DNA of 64,000 nt from Arthrobacter sp. SW1 (GCF_001766675.1 NZ_MJLT01000001.1:248001-312000), one strand, 5' to 3'. Shown: positions 8,612-17,574, counted from the first letter of the stretch. The notes: generated by a model from the sequence alone, not told the origin. Numbers and translations: made by a program.

Positions 8612-10382
8612 GGATCAGGCTCGCTTTCCGGCTCAAGGTGTAACGCTTGTCAGTGTCTTCTGCAACAGGATCGTCTTCTGCAGCAGGATCGCCGACGGCG
8701 GCGTCGTCCTCCCGCGAATCGCTGCGGTAATGCGCGCCGAGGGAGGTGCGGCGCTCCCGTGCGGCATGCACCAGGAGCTGCGCGGCGAGCAGGAGGTTGG
8801 CATCCTCGTGGTCGCGCGGATCAAGGGATTCGGGGACAGTCTCCGGGTCCAGGACATCTGCCCAGGTGGCAAGGGCAACTGCCGCCGCATTCAGCTCGGT
8901 GCCGTTCCGGATCACTCCGGCTTTTGCCGTCATAAGCCGTCGCAGGGCGTCCCGGCTGAATGGCACCGGGACTCCGGACGGTTCGGGGGATCCCGAAAGC
9001 GCCGTTGTTGCGTGACGGTCCGCGTCGGCCGCCGAGCTTGCGAGGCGTTCGCCGGCGCGAGGCCGGAGCGCAGGCGCCGAGGGATCCGGCGAACCGTCAC
9101 CCAGGAATGCCTGCACGGCGCGCCGCCCGAAGACGAGCCCCTCGAGCAGCGAATTGCTGGCAAGCCTGTTGGCGCCCTGCACGCCGGTGCAGGCGACCTC
9201 GCCCGCGGCCAGCAGGCCGGGCACCGAAGTGCGGCCGTGCAGGTCAGTGACCACGCCGCCCATCCAGTAGTGCGCCGCCGGAGCCACGGGAACCAGCTCC
9301 CGCGTCCAGTCGACGCCGGCCTCGCGAGTCCGGGCGGTAATGGTCGGGAAGCGCTTGGCAAGGAAGCCCTTGCCGTGCCGTTCTTCGATCACCCGGGCAT
9401 CCAGGAAAACGTGGCCGTTGGGTTCCCCGAGCGCGGCCAGGTGCAGGGCAATGCTGCGGGAAACGACGTCGCGCGGGGCCAGTTCGGCGTCCGGATGGTA
9501 GGCGGGCATGAAGCGTTCGCCGTGCGCATCCACCAGGACGGCCCCTTCGCCGCGGACGGCCTCTGAAATCAGGAGCGGTTCGCTGCCTGCGGTTTCCCGG
9601 GCGTCTTCGGGCAGGACCATGCATGTGGGGTGGAACTGGAAGAACTCAAGATCGGCCACCGCGGCGCCGGCGCGCCAAGCCAGGGCCAGGCCGTCCGCGG
9701 TGGCAACCGCCGGGTTGCTGGTCTTGGCAAACAGGCGGCCGGCTCCCCCGGTAGCGAGCAGCACGGCGTCGGCGTGGACACCGAGTTCCCGGCCGTCGTG
9801 GATGAAGTTCACGCCGGAGACCCGGCCGAAGCTTTGGAGCAGGGCCGTGACATGGGCATGGCCGATCACCTGGATCCTGCCGGCGGCCTGGGTGTCCAAC
9901 ACAGCACGGATCAGTGCGCGTGCCACTCCGGCACCGGTGGCGTCGCCGCCGGCGTGCAGGATGCGCGGCGCCGAGTGGGCGGCCTCGATCCCCAGGGCGG
10001 GATCGCCGTCGTCGTCGAGGTCGAAGCGGACGCCGAAGCGCTGCAGCCCCGCGATGTCCCGCCGCGCTTCGGTGCACAGCACCCGTACGGCGTCCTCGTC
10101 ACAGTGCCCGCCTCCGGCCTTGAGGGTATCGGCGATGTGCGCGGCCACCGTGTCACCGGGAGCCGGTTCGTCCAGGACGGCGGAAATGCCGCCCTGGGCG
10201 AAATAGGTGTTGCTGTCCGCGAGCGCGCCCTTGCTCAGGAGCACGACGTCGGCGCCGCCTTCCGCTGCGAGGAGCGCGGAGTACAGCCCGGCAATGCCGC
10301 TTCCGACGACGATCAGCCGCTTGCGCTGCTGCGTCGCGGCCGGCGCGTTCGGCGCCGTCGCACTCGGTGCTGTTGCAGTCAT
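8604..10382 (-). CDS. nadB: L-aspartate oxidase
   Basis: A 592-residue FAD enzyme that oxidises aspartate to iminoaspartate, the first step of de novo NAD synthesis. The dinucleotide motif GSGIAGLYSALLA follows a short disordered Ala/Thr leader. The SNTYFAQGGISAV, HAGGDATG, ATGGAGRLF and HYWMGGVVTD blocks are family-specific. The C-terminal helical domain is extended compared with E. coli (about 540 residues), with a low-complexity acidic region around 560-578. It is 41 bases after nadA and overlaps nadC. C. glutamicum lacks this gene, so the operon here is the complete version. Confidence 0.95.
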   Translation of the reverse strand: MTATAPSATAPNAPAATQQRKRLIVVGSGIAGLYSALLAAEGGADVVLLSKGALADSNTYFAQGGISAVLDEPAPGDTVAAHIADTLKAGGGHCDEDAVRVLCTEARRDIAGLQRFGVRFDLDDDGDPALGIEAAHSAPRILHAGGDATGAGVARALIRAVLDTQAAGRIQVIGHAHVTALLQSFGRVSGVNFIHDGRELGVHADAVLLATGGAGRLFAKTSNPAVATADGLALAWRAGAAVADLEFFQFHPTCMVLPEDARETAGSEPLLISEAVRGEGAVLVDAHGERFMPAYHPDAELAPRDVVSRSIALHLAALGEPNGHVFLDARVIEERHGKGFLAKRFPTITARTREAGVDWTRELVPVAPAAHYWMGGVVTDLHGRTSVPGLLAAGEVACTGVQGANRLASNSLLEGLVFGRRAVQAFLGDGSPDPSAPALRPRAGERLASSAADADRHATTALSGSPEPSGVPVPFSRDALRRLMTAKAGVIRNGTELNAAAVALATWADVLDPETVPESLDPRDHEDANLLLAAQLLVHAARERRTSLGAHYRSDSREDDAAVGDPAAEDDPVAEDTDKRYTLSRKASLILD

Positions 10383-10423
10383 GTCAGCCTCATTCCGGCA
10401 GTTGTTGTCAGCGTCCGTCCGGA

Positions 10424-11728
10424 TCAGGGGCGGGCGGCCAGCATGCGCTCAAGCGCGATCTTGGCGTTGGCCTGCACGGCGTCGTCCACGGTGATGCGGT
10501 TGACGATGCGTCCTTCGACAAGCTCCTCAAGCACCCAGGCCAGGTAGCCGGGGTGGATGCGGTACATCGTGGAGCAGGGGCAGATGACGGGGTCCAGGCA
10601 GAAGATGGTGTGCTGCGGGTTCTCCGCGGCCAGCCGGTTGACCATGTTGATCTCGGTGCCGATCGCGAAAGTGGTGGGTTCGGTGGCTGCCGCGATGGCC
10701 TTCTTGATGTAGTCGGTGGACCCAGCGCCGTCCGCCGCGTCCACGACCTCCATGGGGCACTCCGGGTGCACGATCACGTTGACGCCCGGGTAGTCGGCGC
10801 GGGCCTTCTCGATCTGGGCGACGTTGAAGCGCTTGTGCACGGAGCAGAAACCGTGCCACAGGATCACGCGGGAATCGAGCAGGGTCTGTTCGTCGTTGCC
10901 GCCCAGTTCTTTGCGCGGGTTCCACATGGGCATCTGCTCCAGCGGCACACCCAGTGCCTTGGCGGTGTTGCGGCCCAGGTGCTGGTCCGGGAAGAACAAC
11001 ACCCGCCGGCCGCGCTCGAAGGCCCACTCAAGCACGGTCCTGGCGTTTGAGGAGGTGCAGACGATGCCGCCGTTGCGGCCGCAGAAAGCCTTCAGGGCTG
11101 CGGAGGAATTCATGTAGGTGACGGGGATGACCGGGACGCGGCCGGCGTCGTCGGCTTCGGTGCCGAAGATCTCCTCCAGTTGTTCCCAGCATTCCTCCAC
11201 GGAATCCTCGTCTGCCATGTCCGCCATGGAGCAGCCGGCGGCGAGGTTCGGCAGGATCACGGCCTGTTCCGGTGCGGAGAGGATGTCCGCGGTCTCGGCC
11301 ATGAAGTGCACGCCGCAGAAGATGATGGCTTCGGCGTTAGGACGGGTGAGCGCGGCGTTGGCGAGCTGGAAGGAATCGCCCACGAAGTCCGCGTACTGCA
11401 CCACCTCATCGCGCTGATAGAAGTGGCCCAGGATCACGGCCTTGCTGCCAAGCTTCTCCTTGGCGGCGCGGATGCGGGCGTCCAGTTCGGCGTCGCTGGC
11501 GAGTTTGTATTCCTCCGGCAACTGGCCCTGGCGCGGGGTGCTGCGCGGAGCGGGGTCGGAACTGGAGGCGCCGGGACCGTAGGCGGGTACGCCTGCGAGC
11601 GACTCGGCGAGGTCGTACTCCCACGGCCCCTTGGCGAGCGCGGGGCTGCAGGTGGCGCCCGCTGCGGAACGGCCCTTCTCCGCTTCCTCGCGGGTGATCA
11701 GCTGGATGGCCGTATTGACGCTGCTCAT
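10424..11728 (-). CDS. nadA: Quinolinate synthase
   Basis: A 434-residue enzyme that condenses iminoaspartate with dihydroxyacetone phosphate to quinolinate, using an oxygen-sensitive 4Fe-4S cluster. The three cluster cysteines can be located: IIFCGVHF (about residue 139), HPECPME (about 325) and VICPCSTM (about 382). The YADFVGDSF, NSSAALKAF and FFPDQHLGRN motifs are also present. The first 75 residues are a Pro/Ser-rich extension seen in actinobacterial NadA. The ATG overlaps the stop of the regulator gene (ATGA) and an AGGAG ribosome site precedes it. Confidence 0.95.
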   Translation of the reverse strand: MSSVNTAIQLITREEAEKGRSAAGATCSPALAKGPWEYDLAESLAGVPAYGPGASSSDPAPRSTPRQGQLPEEYKLASDAELDARIRAAKEKLGSKAVILGHFYQRDEVVQYADFVGDSFQLANAALTRPNAEAIIFCGVHFMAETADILSAPEQAVILPNLAAGCSMADMADEDSVEECWEQLEEIFGTEADDAGRVPVIPVTYMNSSAALKAFCGRNGGIVCTSSNARTVLEWAFERGRRVLFFPDQHLGRNTAKALGVPLEQMPMWNPRKELGGNDEQTLLDSRVILWHGFCSVHKRFNVAQIEKARADYPGVNVIVHPECPMEVVDAADGAGSTDYIKKAIAAATEPTTFAIGTEINMVNRLAAENPQHTIFCLDPVICPCSTMYRIHPGYLAWVLEELVEGRIVNRITVDDAVQANAKIALERMLAARP

Positions 11729-12435
11729 GGTGTGCTCCTGTTGTCTGGCCCGAGGCCGGGCGTGCCCGTAAAGCGGTAGAGGCGGGGCGGGCGGTGTTTT
11801 CCGCCCTGGAGGAATTCGCCGGTTTCCTCGATTTCCGGTGCCGACTTGAGTTGGCGGCGGAAGTTCGCGGGGTCCAGCGGGCGGTCCAGGACGGCTTCAT
11901 AGACCTCCCGGAGCTGGGCGAGGGTGAAGTACTCGCCCAGGAAGTGATAGGCGATGGACCCGTAGGCCATCTTGTTGCGCAGCCGCCAGAGCGCGTAGTC
12001 CACGATCTCGTTGTGGTCGAAGGCGAGCTTTTCCAGCTTGTCCGCCCGGAACCAGCTGACATTTTCCGATTCGGCGGCGAGCACGGCTTCCGTGGGCTGG
12101 ACCAGTGCCCAGTAGACGATCGACACCACGCGCTGGCTGGGTGACCGATGCAGGCCGCCGAAGGCATAGAGCTGTTCGAGGTATTCAGGGGCGAGGCCCG
12201 TGGTCTCCAGCAGGTTCCGGGAAGCCGCGTCCTGCAGCGATTCATCGTGCGTGAGGGGGCCGCCGGGGAGCGCCCACATGTCCTTGTACGGCTCGCGGAT
12301 CCGGCGCACGAGCGGCAGCCACAGCGTTGGGCGGCCTGAGCTTTCGCTCGGCCGCAGGGCGAAAATCACCGTGGAAATAGCCAGCGACGGCGGAGCGAGC
12401 CGCCGCTCGGAGACGTTGGCGGAGGTCGTGAACAC
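11725..12435 (-). CDS. Nudix-like transcriptional regulator of NAD synthesis (NrtR/NdnR type)
   Basis: A 236-residue protein with an N-terminal Nudix fold and a C-terminal region (about 150-220) whose pattern LGEYFTLAQLREVYEAVL...NFRRQL matches the winged helix of NrtR-type regulators. The Nudix box is decayed: where hydrolases have R-E-x-x-E-E, this protein has RNLLETTG, so the catalytic glutamates are missing. It heads the nadA-nadB-nadC-nadS operon with an ATGA overlap, as ndnR does in Corynebacterium glutamicum. Family knowledge suggests that it represses the operon and senses NAD or ADP-ribose. A housekeeping Nudix hydrolase is the alternative. Confidence 0.8.
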   Translation of the reverse strand: MFTTSANVSERRLAPPSLAISTVIFALRPSESSGRPTLWLPLVRRIREPYKDMWALPGGPLTHDESLQDAASRNLLETTGLAPEYLEQLYAFGGLHRSPSQRVVSIVYWALVQPTEAVLAAESENVSWFRADKLEKLAFDHNEIVDYALWRLRNKMAYGSIAYHFLGEYFTLAQLREVYEAVLDRPLDPANFRRQLKSAPEIEETGEFLQGGKHRPPRLYRFTGTPGLGPDNRSTP

Positions 12436-12499
12436 CGTTCACCTGCTTCCTGATGATGGCCCGTGCGGGTCCGTAGTTGCGGGCTGGCCGACCCGTCGA

Positions 12500-12528
12500 T
12501 TAGTTAGGGTCAATTTGACTTTAACTAA
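12500..12528. promoter_or_regulatory. 29-bp palindrome, likely operator of the NAD operon
   Basis: The arms read TTAGTTA..GTCAA and TTGAC..TAACTAA around one central base, with 12 of 14 positions paired. It lies 65 bases before the Nudix-like regulator gene and 115 bases before the divergent permease gene. It is AT-rich in a GC-rich background. Such a site, next to an autoregulated Nudix-type repressor gene, is most simply its operator. I infer this from position and symmetry, not from a motif match. Confidence 0.6.
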
Positions 12529-12642
12529 TGGTAGGGCCGAGCCGGGCGCTTGCCAAATGTGAGCTACGCTGCATAACGCTGTAAAATTCGATGGGTCCCA
12601 CGAGGGCCAGCACACAATCCGAGGAAACTAAGGCGACCACGA

Positions 12643-14037
12643 ATGACAACGAAGTCCACCGGCGTTGTTCCATCTACTCATTCGACGGGCCTCGGCCATG
12701 CGATGAAGCCCCGGCAGCTCACCATGATGGGACTCGGCAGCGCGATCGGCGCGGGCCTTTTCCTTGGCTCCGGTGCCGGGGTCCAGGCCGCGGGCCCCGC
12801 CGTCCTGATCTCCTACCTGGTGGCCGGCACCCTGATCATCCTGGTCATGTGGGCCCTCGGCGAGATGGCAGCCGCCAACCCGAACAGCGGCGCTTTCTCC
12901 GTGTATGCCGAAAAGGCGATGGGCAAGACCGCCGGTTCCACGGTGGGCTGGTTGTGGTGGCTGCAGTTGGTGGTCGTGATCGCGGCCGAGGCGCTCGGCG
13001 CGGCCGGCCTGCTGTTCTCTGTCTGGCCTGTGATCCCTGTCTGGGTGCTCGCGCTCGTCTTCATGACCGTCTTCACCGCCATCAACCTGGTGGGCGTCCG
13101 CAGCTTCGGTGAATTCGAATTCTGGTTCGCCATCCTGAAAATCGCGGCGATCGTCGTCTTCCTGCTGGTCGGTGCGGCACTGCTCTTCGGCTGGCTGCCC
13201 GGCGTCACCTCCCCCGGCCTGGCGAACATCACCGGCGATTTCGCACCCGCCGGCTGGGGCGGCATCGCCGCAGCCCTTTTCGTGGTGATCTTCGCCTTCG
13301 GTGGAACGGAAATCGTCAGCGTCGCGGCCGCGGAAACCGAAGACCCGGTACGCAGCGTCGGCCAAGCGATCCGCACCGTGCTCTGGCGCATCCTCGTCTT
13401 CTACATCGGCTCCGTCTTCGTCATCGCCGCCGTGCTTCCCGCCGGCTCCGAAGGCCTGAAGTCGCCGTTCGCCGGCGTCCTGGACCTGGCCGGCATCCCC
13501 GGCGCCGGTACCGCGATCACGCTGGTCGCCGTCGTCGCACTGCTCTCGGCGCTGAACGCGAACCTCTACGGCGCGTCCCGCATGGTGTTCTCGCTCTCCG
13601 AGCGCGGCGAGGCTCCCGCATTCCTCTCGGGCCTGCGCGGCAAGCAGGTGCCCATGGCCGCCGTCGGGGTCTCCGTCGCTTTCGGCTTCATCGCCACGGT
13701 CCTGGAACTGCTCTTCCCGGACAAGGTACTGCCGGCGCTGCTCAACCTGGTGGGCTCCACCTGCCTGGTGGTCTGGGGCAGCGCGCTCGTCTCGCAGCTC
13801 ATCCTGCGCCGCCGGGCCGACCGCGAAGGCGCCGAACTGCCGCTGCGCATGAAGGGCTTCCCGGCGCTGACACTCTTCGGCCTGGCACTCCTGGCGGTCG
13901 TTTTCGTCGTCGGCTTCTCCAACCCGGAGAGCGCCGGGCAGCTGGTGGCAACGTTCCTGCTGATCGCGGGAATCGCGGTGGCCTGCTGGGTGGCGTCCCG
14001 GCTCAAGGCAGCACGGGCAAGCACCCCCGCAAACTGA
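12643..14037 (+). CDS. Amino acid permease, APC superfamily (AAT/CycA-GabP type)
   Basis: A 464-residue carrier with about 12 hydrophobic segments. The first helix carries the family signature MMGLGSAIGAGLFLGSG, followed by the GPAVLISYLVAG and ALGEMAAANPNSGAFSVYAE blocks that define the AAT subfamily (GABA, glycine/alanine, aromatic and histidine permeases). Substrate cannot be told from sequence. It diverges from the NAD regulator gene and shares the intergenic palindrome with it, which raises the possibility of joint control. The 24-residue N-terminal tail is cytoplasmic. Confidence 0.88.
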   Translation: MTTKSTGVVPSTHSTGLGHAMKPRQLTMMGLGSAIGAGLFLGSGAGVQAAGPAVLISYLVAGTLIILVMWALGEMAAANPNSGAFSVYAEKAMGKTAGSTVGWLWWLQLVVVIAAEALGAAGLLFSVWPVIPVWVLALVFMTVFTAINLVGVRSFGEFEFWFAILKIAAIVVFLLVGAALLFGWLPGVTSPGLANITGDFAPAGWGGIAAALFVVIFAFGGTEIVSVAAAETEDPVRSVGQAIRTVLWRILVFYIGSVFVIAAVLPAGSEGLKSPFAGVLDLAGIPGAGTAITLVAVVALLSALNANLYGASRMVFSLSERGEAPAFLSGLRGKQVPMAAVGVSVAFGFIATVLELLFPDKVLPALLNLVGSTCLVVWGSALVSQLILRRRADREGAELPLRMKGFPALTLFGLALLAVVFVVGFSNPESAGQLVATFLLIAGIAVACWVASRLKAARASTPAN

Positions 14038-14112
14038 CGCCACGTCTCCGGCTTCGGAGGTATGGTGGGCACAGATCCAGCAGACGACGCAGCGAAGCGA
14101 GGGGCTGAAGCC

Positions 14113-14943
14113 ATGACAGGCAGGCACACAGGAGAACTCCACCACACCGTCGAGGGCACCGATCCCGGCTTGTTCGTCGAGATCCATGAAGCTGCCGAGG
14201 ATAAGGATGCCGGACTCCGTCCCGTGCTGCTGATCCACGGTTTCTCCTCCTCCGGCAAGCTCAACTGGTCGGATACCGGCTGGGTGGCCGCGCTGCAGGG
14301 CGCCGGACGCCGGGTGATCGTGGTGGACCTGCCCGGCCACGGCCGCAGCGGCTCGCCCGAGGACCTGGACTCGTACTCCCCCAGCCGGATCCGCGCGGAC
14401 CTTCTGCAGATCGTGTCCGACGCCGGGGCGCGGCCCCTGCGCGACGGCGATCCTTCCAGCGGGCTGGACCTGATCGGCTACTCGCTGGGTTCCCGGCTCG
14501 CCTGGGAGTTCGCGGCAACGCAGCCGGAGCTGGTCCACCGCCTGGTACTGGGCGGGCCGAACAAGGAAGATCCCCTGGCCGCGTTCGATCTTGCCGCCGC
14601 GCAACGGCATCTGGCCGACGGGACACCGATCGCCGACGAGTCCACGGCGGGGCTGCTCAAGATGGCGCAGCTGCTGCCCAGCAACGACCTCTTCGCCCTG
14701 CTGACCCTCATCGAAGCAGTCAAAGCCGAGCCCTTCGACCCTGCCGAGGCCGTTCCGCACATGCCCATGCTGCTGGTCGCCGGGGACAAGGATGAGCGGG
14801 CGGCCACCATGCCAGAACTCGCCGCACTGGCCATTGGCGCCGGCGGGATGGCCGAGCAGCTGCTCATCCCAGGACGGAACCATGCCAACGCCGTCACCAG
14901 CCGGGTGTTCAAGGACGCCGCGATCGACTTCCTGGGCGTCTAG
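14113..14943 (+). CDS. Alpha/beta hydrolase
   Basis: A 276-residue alpha/beta-hydrolase fold protein. The oxyanion motif LIHGFSSSG is near residue 40, the DLPGHGRS strand-helix near 75, the nucleophile elbow GYSLGSR near 120 gives Ser, the acid is in AGDKDERA, and the histidine in GRNHAN near the C-terminus. Substrate is unknown. The ATG at 14113 is preferred because GAGGGG stands about ten bases before it; an ATG 17 codons upstream lacks such a site. It follows the permease by about 75 bases and converges with a winged-helix gene. Confidence 0.8.
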   Translation: MTGRHTGELHHTVEGTDPGLFVEIHEAAEDKDAGLRPVLLIHGFSSSGKLNWSDTGWVAALQGAGRRVIVVDLPGHGRSGSPEDLDSYSPSRIRADLLQIVSDAGARPLRDGDPSSGLDLIGYSLGSRLAWEFAATQPELVHRLVLGGPNKEDPLAAFDLAAAQRHLADGTPIADESTAGLLKMAQLLPSNDLFALLTLIEAVKAEPFDPAEAVPHMPMLLVAGDKDERAATMPELAALAIGAGGMAEQLLIPGRNHANAVTSRVFKDAAIDFLGV

Positions 14944-14965
14944 GGCCTTTCGTCCGCCGGGCTTT

Positions 14966-15385
14966 TCACACCAGGCGCTCGGCGTTGGCGCACATCCGCT
15001 CCAATACGCCCAGCGCTATGGCGTACTCGTCGTGGCCGATTCCGGCGGTCAGGTCCCGCCGCGCTTCCTCGACTATCCGGAGTGCCTCCTGCCGCTTCCG
15101 GTGGCCGTCTTCGCTCAGGAGGATGTTGCCGTCGAGCATGCCGACGAGGCCGTGCCTGATCAGCGCCGCGAGCTCGCGCTCGCGCAGTTGCACGTCCCCG
15201 CCCCAGAACGGCCTCAGCCGCTCGTCCAGCGCGTCCGGGCGGAGCGGACCGTCCGCGAGCGTGTTGAGGGTCTGCCATTGGCGGCGGCTGAGTCCGGCCA
15301 CCGCCAGGGTCCGGTCGAGGTGGACTTCCAGGGCGGCGTCGAGGCGTTTGAGCCAGTATCCGATGGGCTTTTTCACGGTGCCCAT
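14966..15385 (-). CDS. MarR-like winged-helix DNA-binding protein
   Basis: A 139-residue protein with a MarR-like plan: GYWLKRLDAALEVHLDRTL as the first helix, LSRRQWQTLNTLADG entering the DNA-binding core, a short wing around GMLDGNILLSEDGHRKR, and a C-terminal dimer helix. The recognition helix is less typical than in classical MarR, so DNA targets are not predictable. The start MGTVKK was chosen because sequence upstream in this frame has shadow-like composition. It is divergent from the phosphoribosyltransferase gene (78 bases between starts). Confidence 0.75.
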   Translation of the reverse strand: MGTVKKPIGYWLKRLDAALEVHLDRTLAVAGLSRRQWQTLNTLADGPLRPDALDERLRPFWGGDVQLRERELAALIRHGLVGMLDGNILLSEDGHRKRQEALRIVEEARRDLTAGIGHDEYAIALGVLERMCANAERLV

Positions 15386-15463
15386 GCTTGCAGTGCCGTC
15401 CACGCCGGACAAGAGTTGAAGGGTAGGCTTGCTGCAGCGCCGGACAATGTGGAAGTGGGATGA

Positions 15464-16117
15464 ATGGGCATGCGCTTCAAGGACCGTACGGACGCCGGGG
15501 AACGCCTGGCTGCCGCACTTCCGCAACTCCGGGAGCGTCCGGACACTATCCTGCTGGGCCTGGCCCGCGGCGGAATTCCGGTGGCAGCGTCCGCGGCCGC
15601 CGGCCTTTACCAGCCCTACGGCGCCGTGCTGGTCCGCAAGCTCGGCATTCCCGGCCGCGATGAAACGGCCTTCGGCGCCCTTGCCTGGTCCAACGGCAGG
15701 ATCGTCCGCCTGCTCAACCGCCCGCTCCTGGAGCGGATGTTCCGGCACGGGATCAGCAGGGAGTCCCTCGACGCCGTCGAGGACCGCGAGCGCGGCGAGC
15801 TGCTCCGCCGGGCGGACAGCTATCCGCGGGTGGGGTTCGACGTCGTGGGCAAAACGGTGGTGCTGGTCGACGACGGCCTGGCGACGGGAGCCACCATGCG
15901 CGCGGCCATCGAGGCGGTCAAGGCCGGGGAACCGGCGTCCGTCATCACGGCGGTGCCGGTGGCATCCCTCGAAGCGCAGGCGTCGATCGCCCGGGCCTGC
16001 GACTTCGCCTTCGCACTGTACACGCCCGGCAAGTTCCGCGCCGTGGGCTCGTTCTACGAGCACTTCGAGCAGTTAAGCGATGACGACGCCGTGAAGCTGC
16101 TCCAGGAAGCGGGCTAG
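15464..16117 (+). CDS. Phosphoribosyltransferase domain protein
   Basis: A 217-residue type I PRTase-fold protein. The PRPP-binding loop VVLVDDGLATGATM (about residues 130-143) is intact, and ILLGLARGGIPVA (about 30-42) forms the pyrophosphate loop region. This family of stand-alone actinobacterial PRTases has no settled substrate; it differs from hypoxanthine, adenine or uracil enzymes. The start could be the ATG at 15464 or one two codons later; a GGAAGTGGGA sequence precedes both. The gene ends at a strong terminator. Confidence 0.78.
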   Translation: MGMRFKDRTDAGERLAAALPQLRERPDTILLGLARGGIPVAASAAAGLYQPYGAVLVRKLGIPGRDETAFGALAWSNGRIVRLLNRPLLERMFRHGISRESLDAVEDRERGELLRRADSYPRVGFDVVGKTVVLVDDGLATGATMRAAIEAVKAGEPASVITAVPVASLEAQASIARACDFAFALYTPGKFRAVGSFYEHFEQLSDDDAVKLLQEAG

Positions 16118-16133
16118 CCTTCGCGCGTTAACG

Positions 16134-16178
16134 GAAGAGGGGTACGGACCCGCAGGTCCGTACCCCTCTTCGGTTTTT
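16134..16178 (+). terminator. Rho-independent terminator after the phosphoribosyltransferase gene
   Basis: A perfect 17-bp stem (arms 16134-16150 and 16155-16171) with the four-base loop CGCA is followed by GG and six T residues. It is the clearest intrinsic terminator in the window. The T run is on the plus strand only, so it mainly serves the phosphoribosyltransferase gene; the MFS gene converges on it. Confidence 0.92.
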
Positions 16179-16187
16179 TGCCGCCCT

Positions 16188-17519
16188 CTAGTGCGCGCTG
16201 TAGCCCAGGGGGCGGCCCCGGGTTTCCTTGGCGAGCACGACGCCCACCGCGGAGATCACGCAGAGCACCATGATGTACACGCCCACGGATCCGGACCACT
16301 TGGTGTTGTCCAGCAGGGCCTGGGCAATGGTCGGCGCGAAGGCACCACCGAGGACGGCGCCGAGCGCGTAGCCGATCGAGATGCCTGAGTAGCGCACCTG
16401 GGCCGGGAACATTTCGGCGTACATGGCGGACATCGGACCGTAGGACAGGCCCAGGCCGACGGTGAGGACGAAAAGCGCGATGCCGTAGAGAACGATGTCC
16501 TTGGTATCGATCAGGGCGAACAGCGGGACCATCCAGACGAAGACCAGGGCGTAACCGATCAGGAAGGTCTTCACGCGGCCGATCTTGTCCGAGAGCCAGC
16601 CACCGAACATGGTGAAGATGAGCCATCCGAAGGACGCGATCGTGGTGGCGAGCAGGATCTGGGGCTGCGGCATCTTGAGCGCCTTGGTGGCGTAGGAAAT
16701 GAAGAACGCGATCAGCAGGTAGCCGGCGGCATTGTTCGCAATGAAGATCAGGGCGGCCAGGACGACTTCCTTGGAGTTCTTCCGGAACAGCTCACCCAGC
16801 GGTGCACGGCTTTCGGCCTTGCGCTGGGCAATTTCCTTGAAGACCGGGCTCTCGCCCACCGCACGGCGGATCAGGTATCCGACCACGATCAGCACCACGG
16901 AGAGCAGGAACGGCACCCGCCAACCCCAGGCAGTGAAATCTTCCTTGGACATGGAAGCCGTGAGCATTGTGAGGAGGCCGGTGGCCAGGATCATGCCGAT
17001 GGGTACGCCGATCTGCGGGTAGGCACCGAAGAGGCCGCGCTTGGAGATCGGCGCGTGCTCGACGGCCATCAGTGCCGCGCCGCCCCATTCGCCGCCGGCC
17101 GAGAAGCCCTGCATGATCCTCAGCAGGATCAGCAGGACCGGGGCCCAGGCGCCGATTACGGCGTAGCTGGGCAGCAGGCCGATCAGGGCCGTTGCCGCAC
17201 CCATCATGACCAGGGTCATGACCAGGACCGCCTTGCGGCCGACGCGGTCGCCGAGGTGGCCCGCCACGAAGGCGCCGAGCGGGCGGAACAGGAAGCTGAT
17301 GCCGATGGTGGCGAAGGAGAGGATCTGTGCCAGGCCCGGGTTGGACTCGTTCAACGGGGTCAGGAACAGCGGGCTAAGGAGCGTTGCCGTGAGCTGGGCG
17401 AAGATGAAGAAGTCGTACCACTCGATGGTGGTGCCAACCAGGGTTCCGGCGAGCACCCTGCGTTCTTCGCGCTTGCTGCTGGGACCTGTTGGGGCATCGA
17501 CAGGGGAAGTTGCAGTCAT
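16188..17519 (-). CDS. MFS transporter, metabolite:H+ symporter (MHS) family
   Basis: A 443-residue, 12-helix transporter. The first helix motif GTTIEWYDFFIFA, the loop GHLGDRVGRKAVL between helices 2 and 3, and RIMQGFSAGGEWGGA in helix 4 are diagnostic of the MHS family (ProP, ShiA, KgtP, citrate and aromatic acid carriers). A substrate such as a carboxylate, shikimate or a betaine is plausible but not resolved. It is divergent from an IclR regulator, a pairing often seen for carboxylate or aromatic-acid uptake. A GGAG ribosome site precedes the ATG. Confidence 0.88.
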   Translation of the reverse strand: MTATSPVDAPTGPSSKREERRVLAGTLVGTTIEWYDFFIFAQLTATLLSPLFLTPLNESNPGLAQILSFATIGISFLFRPLGAFVAGHLGDRVGRKAVLVMTLVMMGAATALIGLLPSYAVIGAWAPVLLILLRIMQGFSAGGEWGGAALMAVEHAPISKRGLFGAYPQIGVPIGMILATGLLTMLTASMSKEDFTAWGWRVPFLLSVVLIVVGYLIRRAVGESPVFKEIAQRKAESRAPLGELFRKNSKEVVLAALIFIANNAAGYLLIAFFISYATKALKMPQPQILLATTIASFGWLIFTMFGGWLSDKIGRVKTFLIGYALVFVWMVPLFALIDTKDIVLYGIALFVLTVGLGLSYGPMSAMYAEMFPAQVRYSGISIGYALGAVLGGAFAPTIAQALLDNTKWSGSVGVYIMVLCVISAVGVVLAKETRGRPLGYSAH

Positions 17520-17574
17520 TGAAACTCCGATGATGGGGATGCGGGGAGGCCGGACCCTCGGCTTTGAATTACCG

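Noticed and set aside
11725..12435. Assignment of this gene as an active MutT/ADP-ribose Nudix hydrolase
   Set aside because: Catalytic glutamates of the Nudix box are replaced and the gene heads the nad operon, so a regulator fits better.
12628..14883. A 751-codon open frame on the minus strand opposite the permease and hydrolase genes
   Set aside because: Its composition is Asp/Glu/Gly/His/Gln/Arg-rich, typical for antisense frames in GC-rich DNA, and the plus-strand genes have clear family motifs.
14966..16063. Long version of the winged-helix gene
   Set aside because: The added part is antisense to the phosphoribosyltransferase gene and has low-complexity composition.
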